Origin: Chlorogloea sp. CCALA 695
Lineage (GTDB): Bacteria; Cyanobacteriota; Cyanobacteriia; Cyanobacteriales; Chroococcidiopsidaceae
Assembly (NCBI RefSeq): GCF_003003885.1
Contig: NZ_PVWN01000002.1
Coordinates: forward strand, 1 to 64,000
DNA: 64,000 bases
Direction of reading: 5' to 3'
Made by a program: the position numbers and the translations under genes. Each line of letters starts with the position of its first letter. The first letter of the stretch is position 1. Under the pieces are notes generated by a model. It worked only from the letters and a program-made list of their open reading frames with translations, searched no databases and had not been told where the DNA came from. Positions 25,868-34,472 of this stretch are shown piece by piece.

Positions 25868-26787
25868 GGTTCCAGAAGAACAATGGATTAGTCACTTGCG
25901 GGACTATTGCCGATCGTTGAATATTTCAACGGGCGATCTCTACGTAAAGTCTTCCGGGGGAAGCTTCCCCCGGAGAGCTTTACAAAATAGTAACCGATCT
26001 CAAAGTCTCGCCAATGATTCGCGGTAAAGCTTTTGAATTTTCTACTTACTCAAGATTAAAACAAATATTACCAGCAGAAGAATGGACGGTTACTAAACCT
26101 GTAATGAACGCACAAACAGGGACACATGACATCGATCTGATGGTAAAGCATAATCTAACGGGTAAAGTTATATCTGTTGAATGTAAACTAGCTGGCAAGG
26201 GAGGATTTAGAGTAGCAAAGAAAAGCCAAGCTGGAATTGCATCAAAAGACGATTATCTTATCAGCGTTAAGTGTATGCGATCGCGTACAACTAAAACTCC
26301 AGCAAAAGTTGCATCAGCCGCAAGAATGCTCTCTGTTAGTCCAGAAGCATTTCTTACTCATAGCGATCAATATCGCGCATCTAATTTTGATGTAGTTGCT
26401 ACATCAATCGGTAATGCTTTTTATGAAACTTTAGAAGATGAAGATGGCAACTTGATGTATAAGTTTCAGCCAACAGAAGCAGGAAAAAAGTTTATAAAAC
26501 GGTTAAACCCACCTGTAGATAATGAAATAGCTTTACAAGAATTTGTTTACAACAAGGTTTATTTTGCTAGTTCTCTAGATATTGCTGTGTCAAGCAAAAG
26601 TGGTGTTGTTTGTAATAAACGTAGTTGCTTAGATAAGTCAGATTGCGGGTTTATTCCCAATTATCCAGTTATCAACTTTGGAAATATTACAGAGTTATCG
26701 CCCGATCTTATTCCTTCTCCTAAAAATCATTGGATAGAAATAGAGAGAGTCGAACAGCTTTTTAAAGAGGTATTGGATAGAATTTAG
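25860..26787 (+). pseudogene. Type II restriction endonuclease gene interrupted by a 40-bp palindrome
   Basis: The ATG at 25860 overlaps the controller stop. The frame reads MNKVPEEQWISHLRDYCRSL...GDLY, then hits a 40-bp palindrome (25944-25983). Removing those 40 bases joins the frame exactly to KIVTDLKVSPMIRGKAFEF and the rest, giving 295 residues. The body has a PD-(D/E)xK core: GTHDIDLMVKH, then ISVECKL. An ATG at 26014 (MIRGKAF) could start a 257-residue product that still contains the catalytic core, so partial activity is possible. No known recognition specificity was identified. It is convergent with the methylase gene. Confidence 0.75.
25944..25983. repeat. 40-bp imperfect palindrome inserted in the restriction gene
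   Basis: Starts GTAAAG and ends CTTTAC, with a GGGGGAAG/CTTCCCCC centre. The two 20-bp arms match at 17 positions. It sits directly after TAC and also ends in TAC, which could be a duplicated target. Being 40 bp long, it shifts the frame by one. Confidence 0.85.
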
Positions 26788-27730
26788 ACAAATAAGGCTA
26801 ATTGCTCTGAATCTTTATCTTTAACAGCTATTGAATTATAGTTCAATATAAATATTTCCTTGCCTTTATAACGTTCTCCTTTCTTGGAAACTTCGGGAGA
26901 GGCGGTTGTTTCTCCCGAAGTTTCTACTTTATTTCTTTGATCGTCTGTCCTATTGATAGTATAGTTCCACTCTTTATCGTGTATTTGCGTTGCCCAATCA
27001 TACATCTCTCTAACTTCTACGCTGTTGTCATAAGTCAAAAGAAATTTAGTCCTATCTTTATGCTCTCTAAGTAATTTAACTAGCCGATAATGGTCGTTTT
27101 TTGAAAAAGAGTGTGTGTAAAAATTTTCTTGATCTGCATTAAAATAAGGAGGATCGATAAACAAAAAAGCTCCATCAGGCACAGATTTTATAACCTGCTC
27201 AAAGTCAAAGCAAGTAATTTCAATATCCTGAAGTTTAACTGAGGTTCTTAAGATATTTCTACCCCAGTTTTCTGGACGCATACTATACTTTTCTCCGTAG
27301 CCCCAATAACAGTTTTGTAGTTTCATTATGCCTGAGTAAGATGTTCGATTTAGATAGAACCACCTTGCGGCTGCTTCCAAATTATTTTGGGGGACAAATT
27401 CTTTTTTATAGTATGTATGCCGTTCTTTAGTAGCCTGCTCCCCAGCCAAAAAATTAATTAATTCTTCTGGTCGATCTCGAATTATTAAATAAGTATTTAT
27501 CAACGTTGCATCTATATCGTTTAGCCAATTTTCTTTACCTTTGATTTTGCAAAAAATATAGACGCGCCTCCAGCAAACGGCTCAATATAGTCTGAGTGAG
27601 GAGGAATGTGTTCGAGAATCAGGTTACGAGCATAAAACTTACCGCCAGCGTAGCGAAACGGTGAGTTGATAGCGGAAACTTTAGAGGCGTGGTTTCCCGT
27701 CCCAAAGGTTTTCAAGAGAGAACCATTCAT
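26784..27730 (-). pseudogene. D12-class N6-adenine DNA methyltransferase with a frameshift
   Basis: The first 69 codons from ATG 27730 contain PFRYAGGKFYARNLI (SAM loop) and IEPFAGGASIFFAKSK. They then run into a stop, while the frame beside it continues as KENWLNDIDATLINTYL and includes FLFIDPPYFNADQ (catalytic DPPY) and LLREHKDRTKFLLTYDNS. The span is 947 bp. One added base, for example in the GAAAATTGG run near 27525, makes 315 residues in one frame. A sequencing error, decay or programmed slippage are all possible. Convergent with the nuclease gene, with a four-base overlap of stops. Confidence 0.85.
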
Positions 27731-27766
27731 AATGATTTCATCTTAAACATTAACGAGGGAGAATGC

Positions 27767-27778
27767 TAACTATAGTAT
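27767..27778. promoter_or_regulatory. Candidate controller-protein box upstream of the methylase gene
   Basis: TAACTATAGTAT, identical over 12 bases to the box at 25570, 37 bp before the methylase ATG. It would allow the controller to act on both promoters. The rest of the 302-bp spacer to chlB (27731-28032) is AT-rich and carries the chlB promoter; no other feature was seen. Confidence 0.55.
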
Positions 27779-28032
27779 TCAAAAACTGTAATTGTCAATA
27801 GCAGACAAAGGTATCGTAAATTTAAGCAAAAGCTTAGAAGCCATTTTAAAGACAGGACAAGCATTAGCTTAACTAAACTTGATTGAGGCTTGGGAAAGCG
27901 ATCGCAATTTATCGTTTTGTTGCAAAAATTGTCAGTAACCGCACTAGCACCCGATATCTCTGGGACAATCAGAAAATACAGGACTAATAATAACTATCCC
28001 CATCTATATAAATTAAGGAGCATTGCAAAGAT

Positions 28033-29559
28033 ATGAAATTGGCTTATTGGATGTATGCAGGGCCAGCCCACATTGGGACTTTGCGAGTTTCTAGCTCTTT
28101 TAAAAACGTCCATGCCATCATGCACGCACCGATTGGCGACGATTACTTTAATGTTATGCGTTCGATGTTAGAACGCGATCGCAATTTTACTCCAGTTACC
28201 ATTAGTTCAGTAGACCGCAACGTATTAGCGCGGGGTTCTCAAGAAAAGGTAGTTGACAACATCACTCGCAAGGACACCGAAGAACATCCTGATTTAATAG
28301 TTCTTACGCCTACTTGTACCTCTAGCATTTTGCAGGAAGACTTAGAAAACTTTGTCGAACGCGCTTCTATTGATACAAAGTGCGATGTAATGCTTGCAGA
28401 TGTCAACCATTACCGCGTTAACGAATTGCAAGCGGCGGATATTACGTTGCGGCAAATTGTCCAGCTATATACCGAAAAGGCACGGAAAAAGGGCGAATTA
28501 CCTACAGGTAAAACTGAAAAGCCTTCAGTCAATATCTTTGGTATTTCTAGTCTCGGCTTCCACAATCACCACGATTGCACTGAATTAAAGCGATTGATGA
28601 CTGATTTGGGAATCGAAATTAACGAGGTAATTCCTGAAGCAGCTTCCGTTCTCAACCTCAAAAGACTTTCTCAAGCTTGGTTTAACCTAGTACCTTATCG
28701 GGAACTAGGGGTAATGTCGGCGAAGTATCTAGAACAAGAATTTGGGATGCCTTATGTAGATATTACGCCGATGGGTGTAGTAGAAACGGCGCGTTGCATT
28801 CGCAAAATTCAGCAGATTCTTAACGATCAAGGTGCAGATGTAAATTACGAAGACTTTATCAACGAGCAAACTTTGTATGTTTCGCAAGCAGCTTGGTTTT
28901 CGCGCTCGATTGACTGTCAGAATTTAACCGGGAAAAAAGCTGTAGTTTTTGGCGACAGTACCCACGCCGCCGCGATGACAAAGATATTAGCGCGAGAAAT
29001 GGGCATTCATGTAGTTTGGGCGGGTACTTACTGCAAGTACGACGCTGAGTGGTTTAAGGAGCAAGTCGGCGAATACTGCGATGAAGTAATCATAACGGAA
29101 GATCACGGACTAATTGGCGATGCGATCGCCCGCGTTGAACCATCAGCTATCTTTGGTACGCAAATGGAGCGGCACGTAGGCAAGCGTCTAAACATCCCTT
29201 GTGGTGTAATTGCTGCACCAGTACATATTCAGAACTTCCCCATCGGCTACAAGCCATTTTGTGGCTATGAAGGTACAAACCAGATCGCCGATTTGGTCTA
29301 CAATTCCTTTACTTTGGGCATGGAAGATCACTTACTCGAAATTTTCGGCGGACACGATACCAAGGAAGTAATTACTAAAGGCATTTCCGCAGGTTCCGAT
29401 TTAGGTTGGAATAAAGAAGCTCAGGCAGAATTAAATAAAGTGCCGGGGTTTGTACGCGGTAAAGTTAAGCGCAATACCGAAAAGTTTGCGCGCGATCGCG
29501 GTTTTAGTGTAATTAGTCTTGAAGTCATGTACGCCGCCAAAGAATCTGTAGGCGCGTAA
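28033..29559 (+). CDS. chlB: Light-independent protochlorophyllide reductase subunit B
   Basis: 508 residues. [37 protein letters not shown] (cluster Cys region), [19 protein letters not shown] and [20 protein letters not shown] mark ChlB, which with ChlN binds protochlorophyllide and, together with ChlL, reduces it in the dark. It is nitrogenase-like. No chlN or chlL is in the window, so it is not in an operon with them. An AAGGAG lies slightly far upstream of ATG. A terminator follows at 29583. Confidence 0.98.
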   Translation: MKLAYWMYAGPAHIGTLRVSSSFKNVHAIMHAPIGDDYFNVMRSMLERDRNFTPVTISSVDRNVLARGSQEKVVDNITRKDTEEHPDLIVLTPTCTSSILQEDLENFVERASIDTKCDVMLADVNHYRVNELQAADITLRQIVQLYTEKARKKGELPTGKTEKPSVNIFGISSLGFHNHHDCTELKRLMTDLGIEINEVIPEAASVLNLKRLSQAWFNLVPYRELGVMSAKYLEQEFGMPYVDITPMGVVETARCIRKIQQILNDQGADVNYEDFINEQTLYVSQAAWFSRSIDCQNLTGKKAVVFGDSTHAAAMTKILAREMGIHVVWAGTYCKYDAEWFKEQVGEYCDEVIITEDHGLIGDAIARVEPSAIFGTQMERHVGKRLNIPCGVIAAPVHIQNFPIGYKPFCGYEGTNQIADLVYNSFTLGMEDHLLEIFGGHDTKEVITKGISAGSDLGWNKEAQAELNKVPGFVRGKVKRNTEKFARDRGFSVISLEVMYAAKESVGA

Positions 29560-29582
29560 TTTCATTAATTGTCTAGTATTTG

Positions 29583-29608
29583 GGCGTTCTCAGTTGAGAA
29601 TGCCTTTA
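29583..29608 (+). terminator. Terminator after chlB
   Basis: GGCGTTCTCA (29583-29592) pairs with TGAGAATGCC (29595-29604) with one G-T pair and a tiny loop, followed by TTTATT. It lies 24 bp after the chlB stop. Confidence 0.75.
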
Positions 29609-29715
29609 TTAATTGTTTCTCAGATTTTGAAAAATTGTTGAACCTATTGGTAGAAATGTAGCGCTGTAATTTAAGCTATACGTATAGTGGTAGTCTTAAG
29701 TAAAAGTAAAGTTTG

Positions 29716-30507
29716 ATGAAATTGCCTGAGTTTGAGCGTGTAGTCTATAAGCATAACCCTCTGGTAGAGGTTGTTTGCCAATTGCGCTTTCCGCCCATAC
29801 TCAAGATTTCTCACCAAGAGCCAGTAGAGTTCCAAGATGAGATTAGGTCTCAGTACCCACTTTTTGAGACAACCCAAGCGCGAGTTTCGCCAGAAATATT
29901 AAAGATTGTGCAACAACTCGGTGTACCTCTACAAAGCGATATTGCTTATAGCTTTAAGTCAGAAGATCAAAGATGGAATTTGTCTATTACTAAAGATTTT
30001 ATTGCTCTAACTACTTCTGTCTATGAGCGTTACGAGCAATTGAAGCAACGTTTTGAAGAAGCTTTAGAGGTTTTTGAACGTATATATAAACCATCTTTTT
30101 ATACAAGGGTCGGTCTCCGGTATCAAGACTTAATTATTCGTTCAAAACTTGGAATTGAGCATAAGAATTGGTCAGAATTGATTGCCAAGCATATTGCTTC
30201 AGAGTTGCACGACCCACAACTTTCTTCTTCAATTGAGACATTATTAAAAAATCTAACTCTGAAAACAGAAAATGGTCAAATCCATTTGAATCATGGGCTG
30301 GTTATTGTAAAAAATCCACAAGACAATAGTGATGAGATTGCTTACTTATTTGATGCTGATTTTTACATAGAAAAGAAGATAGAGGGAAATGGAGATGTCT
30401 GGAACGTACTCAATCAATTCAATCAATCTGCCGGAAGGCTCTTTAGGTGGAGCATCACAGATACCCTCCATAACGCCATGCAACCCCAATCAGTTGACTC
30501 AGCATAA
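29716..30507 (+). CDS. TIGR04255-like family protein
   Basis: 263 residues. The start KLPEFERVVYKHNPLVEVVC followed by LRFPPIL is the hallmark of the TIGR04255 family ('npL.EVv.qlRFp'). The ending VLNQFNQSAGRLFRWSITD also fits. The family is sporadically distributed, its function is unknown, and it often lies beside mobile or defence genes. ATG 29716 directly follows a TTG. The 3' end overlaps the following gene by more than 100 bp, so they are tightly linked. It heads a three-gene set with the proteins at 30395 and 30889. Confidence 0.7.
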   Translation: MKLPEFERVVYKHNPLVEVVCQLRFPPILKISHQEPVEFQDEIRSQYPLFETTQARVSPEILKIVQQLGVPLQSDIAYSFKSEDQRWNLSITKDFIALTTSVYERYEQLKQRFEEALEVFERIYKPSFYTRVGLRYQDLIIRSKLGIEHKNWSELIAKHIASELHDPQLSSSIETLLKNLTLKTENGQIHLNHGLVIVKNPQDNSDEIAYLFDADFYIEKKIEGNGDVWNVLNQFNQSAGRLFRWSITDTLHNAMQPQSVDSA

Positions 30508-30868
30508 GCATAGTCAAACCTCATCAGGTATTGCCCTCAATAATGTGGTTTTTGATAGAGAAAGTGGCAAACCTATCATAATTCAGCATCCTTCTTTTGA
30601 TTTGATGATGTCTAGTTCGTACTTATCCTTCAGAACCGATTCTCAACGTTTGTCGCCAGACAAGTTGATCCTGTTAATAAAATGCTTGCTTATTATTCAA
30701 ACCCTCCCAGAAGCTGCTTTAGAGGAAGCTGCTGAGGAATTAGAGGGGATTTCTCGCTTTTATGCTAATCGTCTGCCTCAAGTCAACTTACCTTTGATTC
30801 CTGCCAGTAGCATCAAAGGTAAGTTGAAAGCTACACAAGTTAGACCACCTATTGTCTTGGAACCTTAA
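30395..30868 (+). CDS. Uncharacterised protein, second gene of the TIGR04255 cassette
   Basis: 157 residues, no family recognised. N-terminus SGTYSINSINLPEGSLGG is low in charge; the middle DRESGKPIIIQHPSFDLMMS is strand-rich; then a helical segment KLILLIKCLLIIQTLPEAAL. The ATG at 30395 (another at 30389) lies inside the previous gene, giving about 113 bp of overlap, with AGAGGG upstream as a ribosome site. Such a long out-of-frame overlap is uncommon; a start at 30605 (MMSSSY) is the alternative. Confidence 0.55.
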   Translation: MSGTYSINSINLPEGSLGGASQIPSITPCNPNQLTQHKHSQTSSGIALNNVVFDRESGKPIIIQHPSFDLMMSSSYLSFRTDSQRLSPDKLILLIKCLLIIQTLPEAALEEAAEELEGISRFYANRLPQVNLPLIPASSIKGKLKATQVRPPIVLEP

Positions 30869-30888
30869 ATTGTTTGGTAATTTACTAC

Positions 30889-31488
30889 ATGGAAGAACGG
30901 GCTATTTACCAAACATCAGACAAAGATTCCTCGCTGAGACAAGGGGAAATTTTGACAGGTGTGGTTCAGTTTAATCCTATTGTTGAAGAGCTATCACAAA
31001 AGTGGCAAGAACTAAAGGATATACCTTTTACGCCTGTTCTTCATCCATATGCAATTGTTGTTACACAAGACTGTGACCTTGATTGGGATTATAAAGTTAG
31101 AGGAACTAGCAACAGTAATCCAGCTAAACTCCTAAATTCGATTGTTCTATGTGAAATTGGCACAGCAGAGTCAATTAGAGGTACAGATGGAATGAATCGC
31201 AAGGAATGGGAATTAGTTGTTTCTCATCGTCATGAAAGGTTTTACTTCTTCGAGAAGATTCCTTTTGAATATGAGGTAGAGCAAGAAGGTTTACCTGAAC
31301 TTACTGCTGACTTTAAGAAAGTTTTTGGTATTGATGCGGCAACTTTATATCGTCAAATCGAACTTGGTATAGTTAAACGGCGAACAATTCTAGCTAGTCC
31401 TTACTTGGAGCATTTTTCCCGACGATATCATAGCTTTCACGGTAGAGTTGCGCTTCCTTCTCAGTATGAAAGTGAACGTGAAGGGTAA
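30889..31488 (+). CDS. Uncharacterised protein, third gene of the TIGR04255 cassette
   Basis: 199 residues, no signal or membrane segment. The strand HPYAIVVTQDCDLDWDYKV contains a T-Q-D-C-D-L-D cluster that looks like a metal or catalytic site. EWELVVSHRHERFYFFEKIP follows, and the C-terminus is helical and basic. I recognise the TQDCDLD pattern only as recurring in small uncharacterised proteins. ATG 30889 is 20 bp after the previous stop, so the three genes are likely one transcript. Confidence 0.65.
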   Translation: MEERAIYQTSDKDSSLRQGEILTGVVQFNPIVEELSQKWQELKDIPFTPVLHPYAIVVTQDCDLDWDYKVRGTSNSNPAKLLNSIVLCEIGTAESIRGTDGMNRKEWELVVSHRHERFYFFEKIPFEYEVEQEGLPELTADFKKVFGIDAATLYRQIELGIVKRRTILASPYLEHFSRRYHSFHGRVALPSQYESEREG

Positions 31489-31659
31489 GTATGTTTAGTC
31501 AGCGCACTACAACGAATCATTGAAGCCGAGTGCTGAGAGTTTGCCTATTGTAATGCCTAAAGTTTATCTGTGGTAGATCAAATTAGTCATTAACTAAGCT
31601 TCATTTGGTTCTAATAACTCAGGCGTGGAGGTGATCGTAGCCTTTAAGGAGCGGAAGAT
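31489..31659 (+). other. Non-coding or decayed stretch upstream of the CHAT fragment
   Basis: 171 bp with no sustained frame; all three forward frames carry stops. It probably contains decayed upstream parts of a larger CHAT-domain gene together with the end of the preceding cassette. Confidence 0.4.
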
Positions 31660-32183
31660 GAAATCAAAAGAAAAGTATCACTCCACTGCTGCCAGGAAGT
31701 GAGGCTCATTTAGGTGCTGATGCTAAACTCAATATTTTTCCTACTCTTGCTCCTCGGTTTTCCATTTTGCACCTTGCGACTCATGGTTGTTTCCGTCCCG
31801 AAGGGTGTCCTGACTTGAAGCTAGAGGCGAATACTATCTTGTTTAGTGATCGCAATCTCAATATCGCCGATGCTGCGTTACTGGGACTGAAAAACACCGA
31901 TTTAGTTGTCTTAAGTGCTTGTCAAACCGCAGTTAGCGCCAATTCTAACGGTGAAGAATTTGCCGGGATTGCCTACCTATTTGAACGTGCAGGGGCGCGG
32001 TCTATAATTGCCAGTCTTTGGTTAGCTAAAGATGAGGAAACTAAGCAATTGATGGTTGCCTTTTACCAAAATCTCAACAAGGGAATGACTAAAGGAGAAG
32101 CCCTGCGTCAAGCAAAGTTAAGCCTAATTGACAAGCATCCTTTGTACTGGTCGCCATTTATTTTAATTGGGGATGCGCGGTAG
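31660..32183 (+). pseudogene. C-terminal remnant of a CHAT-domain (caspase-like) protein
   Basis: In frame from about 31660 the sequence reads ITPLLPGSEAHLGADAKLN, then APRFSILHLATHGCF with the catalytic His, and VVLSACQTAVS with the catalytic Cys of the CHAT peptidase. It ends with SLIDKHPLYWSPFILIGDAR, the usual end of the family. The TPR or other N-terminal region is missing and a TGA lies just upstream. The first in-frame ATG is at 31767. It is a 3' fragment, possibly still expressed as a small protein. Confidence 0.75.
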
Positions 32184-32200
32184 GTATAATGCCTACTAAT

Positions 32201-32836
32201 TTAAGTTAATTCAACTTCTTTTTGGGCTGGCAATTCAGGCGCAACAAGTTCGCCTTTCATTTCTTTTTCCTGCTTCAATATGCTCCACAAATGCACTACT
32301 GCAAGTAATATTGCTCCAGCCGATAGCAAGTAACTATGAATAGTATAAAGATGCTCTACAGTAGTTGTATTTAACGCCCCACCACCAACTAATACATCTC
32401 TCAACGTCGAACCAATTAGCGGAATTGCCTCAATGGTGCTTAATTCAATCCGAAAGCGCCAGTAACCTTCTTGACTCCAATCTAAAATAATTGCCGTCCA
32501 AGCAAGACCAATCGATGTCAATGTCAATAAAATACCGCTTACCCAAGCTGTCAACCAGCTAGAACGAAATTGTCTGCCTAAAAACATGACTACCATTTGA
32601 ATTAAGCTTACGCCGATCAGCAATGTTCCCGCGCGATCGTGAATTGTGTGAATCAATAAACCATTCGTAATTTCTGTATTTATCCACTTTAGCGACTGAT
32701 AAGCACCGCCTGCGGCTGGTTCGTAGTAAAAAGATATCAAGACACCTGTAATTGCCGCGATCGCACTTAAAGTTACAATCGCCACCGATAATATTGTCGC
32801 CGTCCGCCGCAATCTAAAATCGTAAGTAGAAATCAT
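32201..32836 (-). CDS. Cytochrome b6-like protein (PetB N-terminal domain paralogue)
   Basis: 211 residues, four membrane helices as in the b6 half of cytochrome bc. GVLISFYYEPAAGGAYQSLK resembles the PetB loop after helix A. Helix B gives His66 (TIHDRAG), but Gln80 stands where PetB has its second His, 14 residues on. Helix D has His167 and His182 with correct spacing (HSYL...AVVHLW). The Cys that binds haem ci in PetB is a Leu here (residue 23 by alignment). So one haem pair looks intact and the other lost a ligand. Role unknown; it may serve another electron path. Confidence 0.85.
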   Translation of the reverse strand: MISTYDFRLRRTATILSVAIVTLSAIAAITGVLISFYYEPAAGGAYQSLKWINTEITNGLLIHTIHDRAGTLLIGVSLIQMVVMFLGRQFRSSWLTAWVSGILLTLTSIGLAWTAIILDWSQEGYWRFRIELSTIEAIPLIGSTLRDVLVGGGALNTTTVEHLYTIHSYLLSAGAILLAVVHLWSILKQEKEMKGELVAPELPAQKEVELT

Positions 32837-32911
32837 AGCTGCTCAATGTATAGTTTTGTTTACAATCCTAACGCGATCGCCAATTTGTGCAGGTCATCCT
32901 AAAGTAGATAG

Positions 32912-33607
32912 TTAGCTCAGATAAGACACCCAAGAAGGTAAAATTGTAGGGGAGCCATACCAAAGTCCCGGCGATCGCGGAGAATGAAAAACGTTCTCTA
33001 TAACTAGATTTTCAGCCCCTTCTAAGTGCGCCGCTACAATTGGTGTAATCCCATCTCCCCAAGTATTTCCTACCCCGCAAGTTTGCTGATAGCTGCTGTA
33101 AGCCAGCCATTTAGTAGAAATGCGACTTCCAAAAACTGTTTTTCCCGCAACGCAAATGTAGCGAACGCTAGGATAAAAAGCGCCGGGATAGTTATTATTT
33201 ACAAAATCTAAATTCCACCGCGTCCACCGCTCTTGACTGATGTGCGGCGTACCAAGGGTAATTAAGTTAGCAATATTAGGGTAAGCATGACAAAAAGCTT
33301 GAGATTCTAACTCTTTTCGCCCCAAATAAGGCTTTTCTCCTAGATAAATTCGGGAAATCCAACCCCCCGCCGAATGACCAATTAAATTAATTTGCCCAGT
33401 ATCAGATTGTTCTAAAGCTTGCTTTACTGTGCGATCAAGTTGCTGCAAAATTGGTGTAATCGGTCGTCCGCCCAAAGTAGATAACCAATCGCGGCGACGT
33501 AATGGTACGGTGGATGTGGGAAAACCCAATTGTTGTAAAGCTTGTTGCAAAGGCAAATAGGCGATCGCACTTTCCAAGTATCCAGGCAAAATAACTGTAG
33601 GCAACAT
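32912..33607 (-). CDS. Alpha/beta hydrolase, lipase-like
   Basis: 231 residues. The nucleophile elbow is NLIGHSAGGWISR (GxSxG), with Asp likely in WGDGITPIVAAH and His in NVFHSPRSPGLW. VILPGYLESAIAYLPLQ holds the oxyanion side. No signal peptide or transmembrane segment is clear. The fold is similar to plant and cyanobacterial plastid lipase-like proteins. Substrate unknown. It is divergent from cobI by 26 bp. Confidence 0.87.
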   Translation of the reverse strand: MLPTVILPGYLESAIAYLPLQQALQQLGFPTSTVPLRRRDWLSTLGGRPITPILQQLDRTVKQALEQSDTGQINLIGHSAGGWISRIYLGEKPYLGRKELESQAFCHAYPNIANLITLGTPHISQERWTRWNLDFVNNNYPGAFYPSVRYICVAGKTVFGSRISTKWLAYSSYQQTCGVGNTWGDGITPIVAAHLEGAENLVIENVFHSPRSPGLWYGSPTILPSWVSYLS

Positions 33608-33633
33608 TAGGTTTAATTCAGACTACTAAACTT

Positions 33634-34353
33634 GTGAAAATTGGCACTTTATACGGAATTAGCGTCGGTACGGGCGATCCAGAATTAATTACAGTTAAGG
33701 GGCTAAAAATCCTCCAAGCATCTAAAGTAGTTGCTTTTCCGGCGGGAATAAAAGGCAAACTTGGCATCGCTCAACAAATTGTAGCGCCTTGGATGAGCCA
33801 ACTTCAGCGACAACTAGCCTTAACTTTTCCCTACGTGCAAGAGCAAGAAATCTTAGAAGCTGCTTGGAAAAACGCCGCCGTCCAAGTCTGGCAATATTTG
33901 CAACAAGGGGAAGATGTTGCTTTTGTCTGTGAAGGGGATGTTAGTTTTTATAGTACTTTTAGTTACTTAGCACAAACTTTACAGAAAATCCATCCTGAAG
34001 TATTAGTCCAATCAATTCCCGGAGTTTGTTCGCCAATGGCTGCTTCTTCAATGCTTGGATTACCCTTAACTGTTGGCGCAGAAAAATTAGTGGTTTTGCC
34101 AGCCATCTATCAGCTAAAAGAGCTAGAGGCTGTATTAGACTGGGCTGATGTAGTAGTTTTAATGAAAGTTGCTTCGGTATACGAACAAGTATGGCAAATC
34201 TTGAACCAGCGTAATTTACTAGAACGCAGCCGAGTTGTAGAAAGAGCTACTTTGCCAGAGATGGTAATTTATAATGGATTACGCGATCGCCCTTCTTTAC
34301 AATTACCCTATTTTTCGATTTTAATTGTGCAAGTAACACGCAGTAATTACTAA
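33634..34353 (+). CDS. cobI: Precorrin-2 C20-methyltransferase
   Basis: 239 residues. GTLYGISVGTGDPELITVKG is the CobI/CbiL N-terminus, VAFVCEGDVSFYSTFSYLAQ the conserved loop, and IPGVCSPMAASSMLGLPL the next. It adds the C20 methyl in corrin synthesis. The best start is a GTG (33634); no ATG is in reach. Divergent from the lipase-like gene, not with the other corrin genes. Confidence 0.94.
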   Translation: MKIGTLYGISVGTGDPELITVKGLKILQASKVVAFPAGIKGKLGIAQQIVAPWMSQLQRQLALTFPYVQEQEILEAAWKNAAVQVWQYLQQGEDVAFVCEGDVSFYSTFSYLAQTLQKIHPEVLVQSIPGVCSPMAASSMLGLPLTVGAEKLVVLPAIYQLKELEAVLDWADVVVLMKVASVYEQVWQILNQRNLLERSRVVERATLPEMVIYNGLRDRPSLQLPYFSILIVQVTRSNY

Positions 34354-34472
34354 ATTTTCATTAAATCGACGAAAATATATTATTGCTGATTAAAATAGTA
34401 TAGTTTTGCTCTCAAATTATCGATTTTTTCCACCCAAAAATTAAGTTAAAATTTCATAACTAAAAACTTTTT

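Noticed and set aside
26014-26787. Treating the nuclease gene as a normal gene starting at 26014
   Set aside because: The frame upstream is clearly coding and is joined exactly by removing the palindrome, so a short start is secondary at best.
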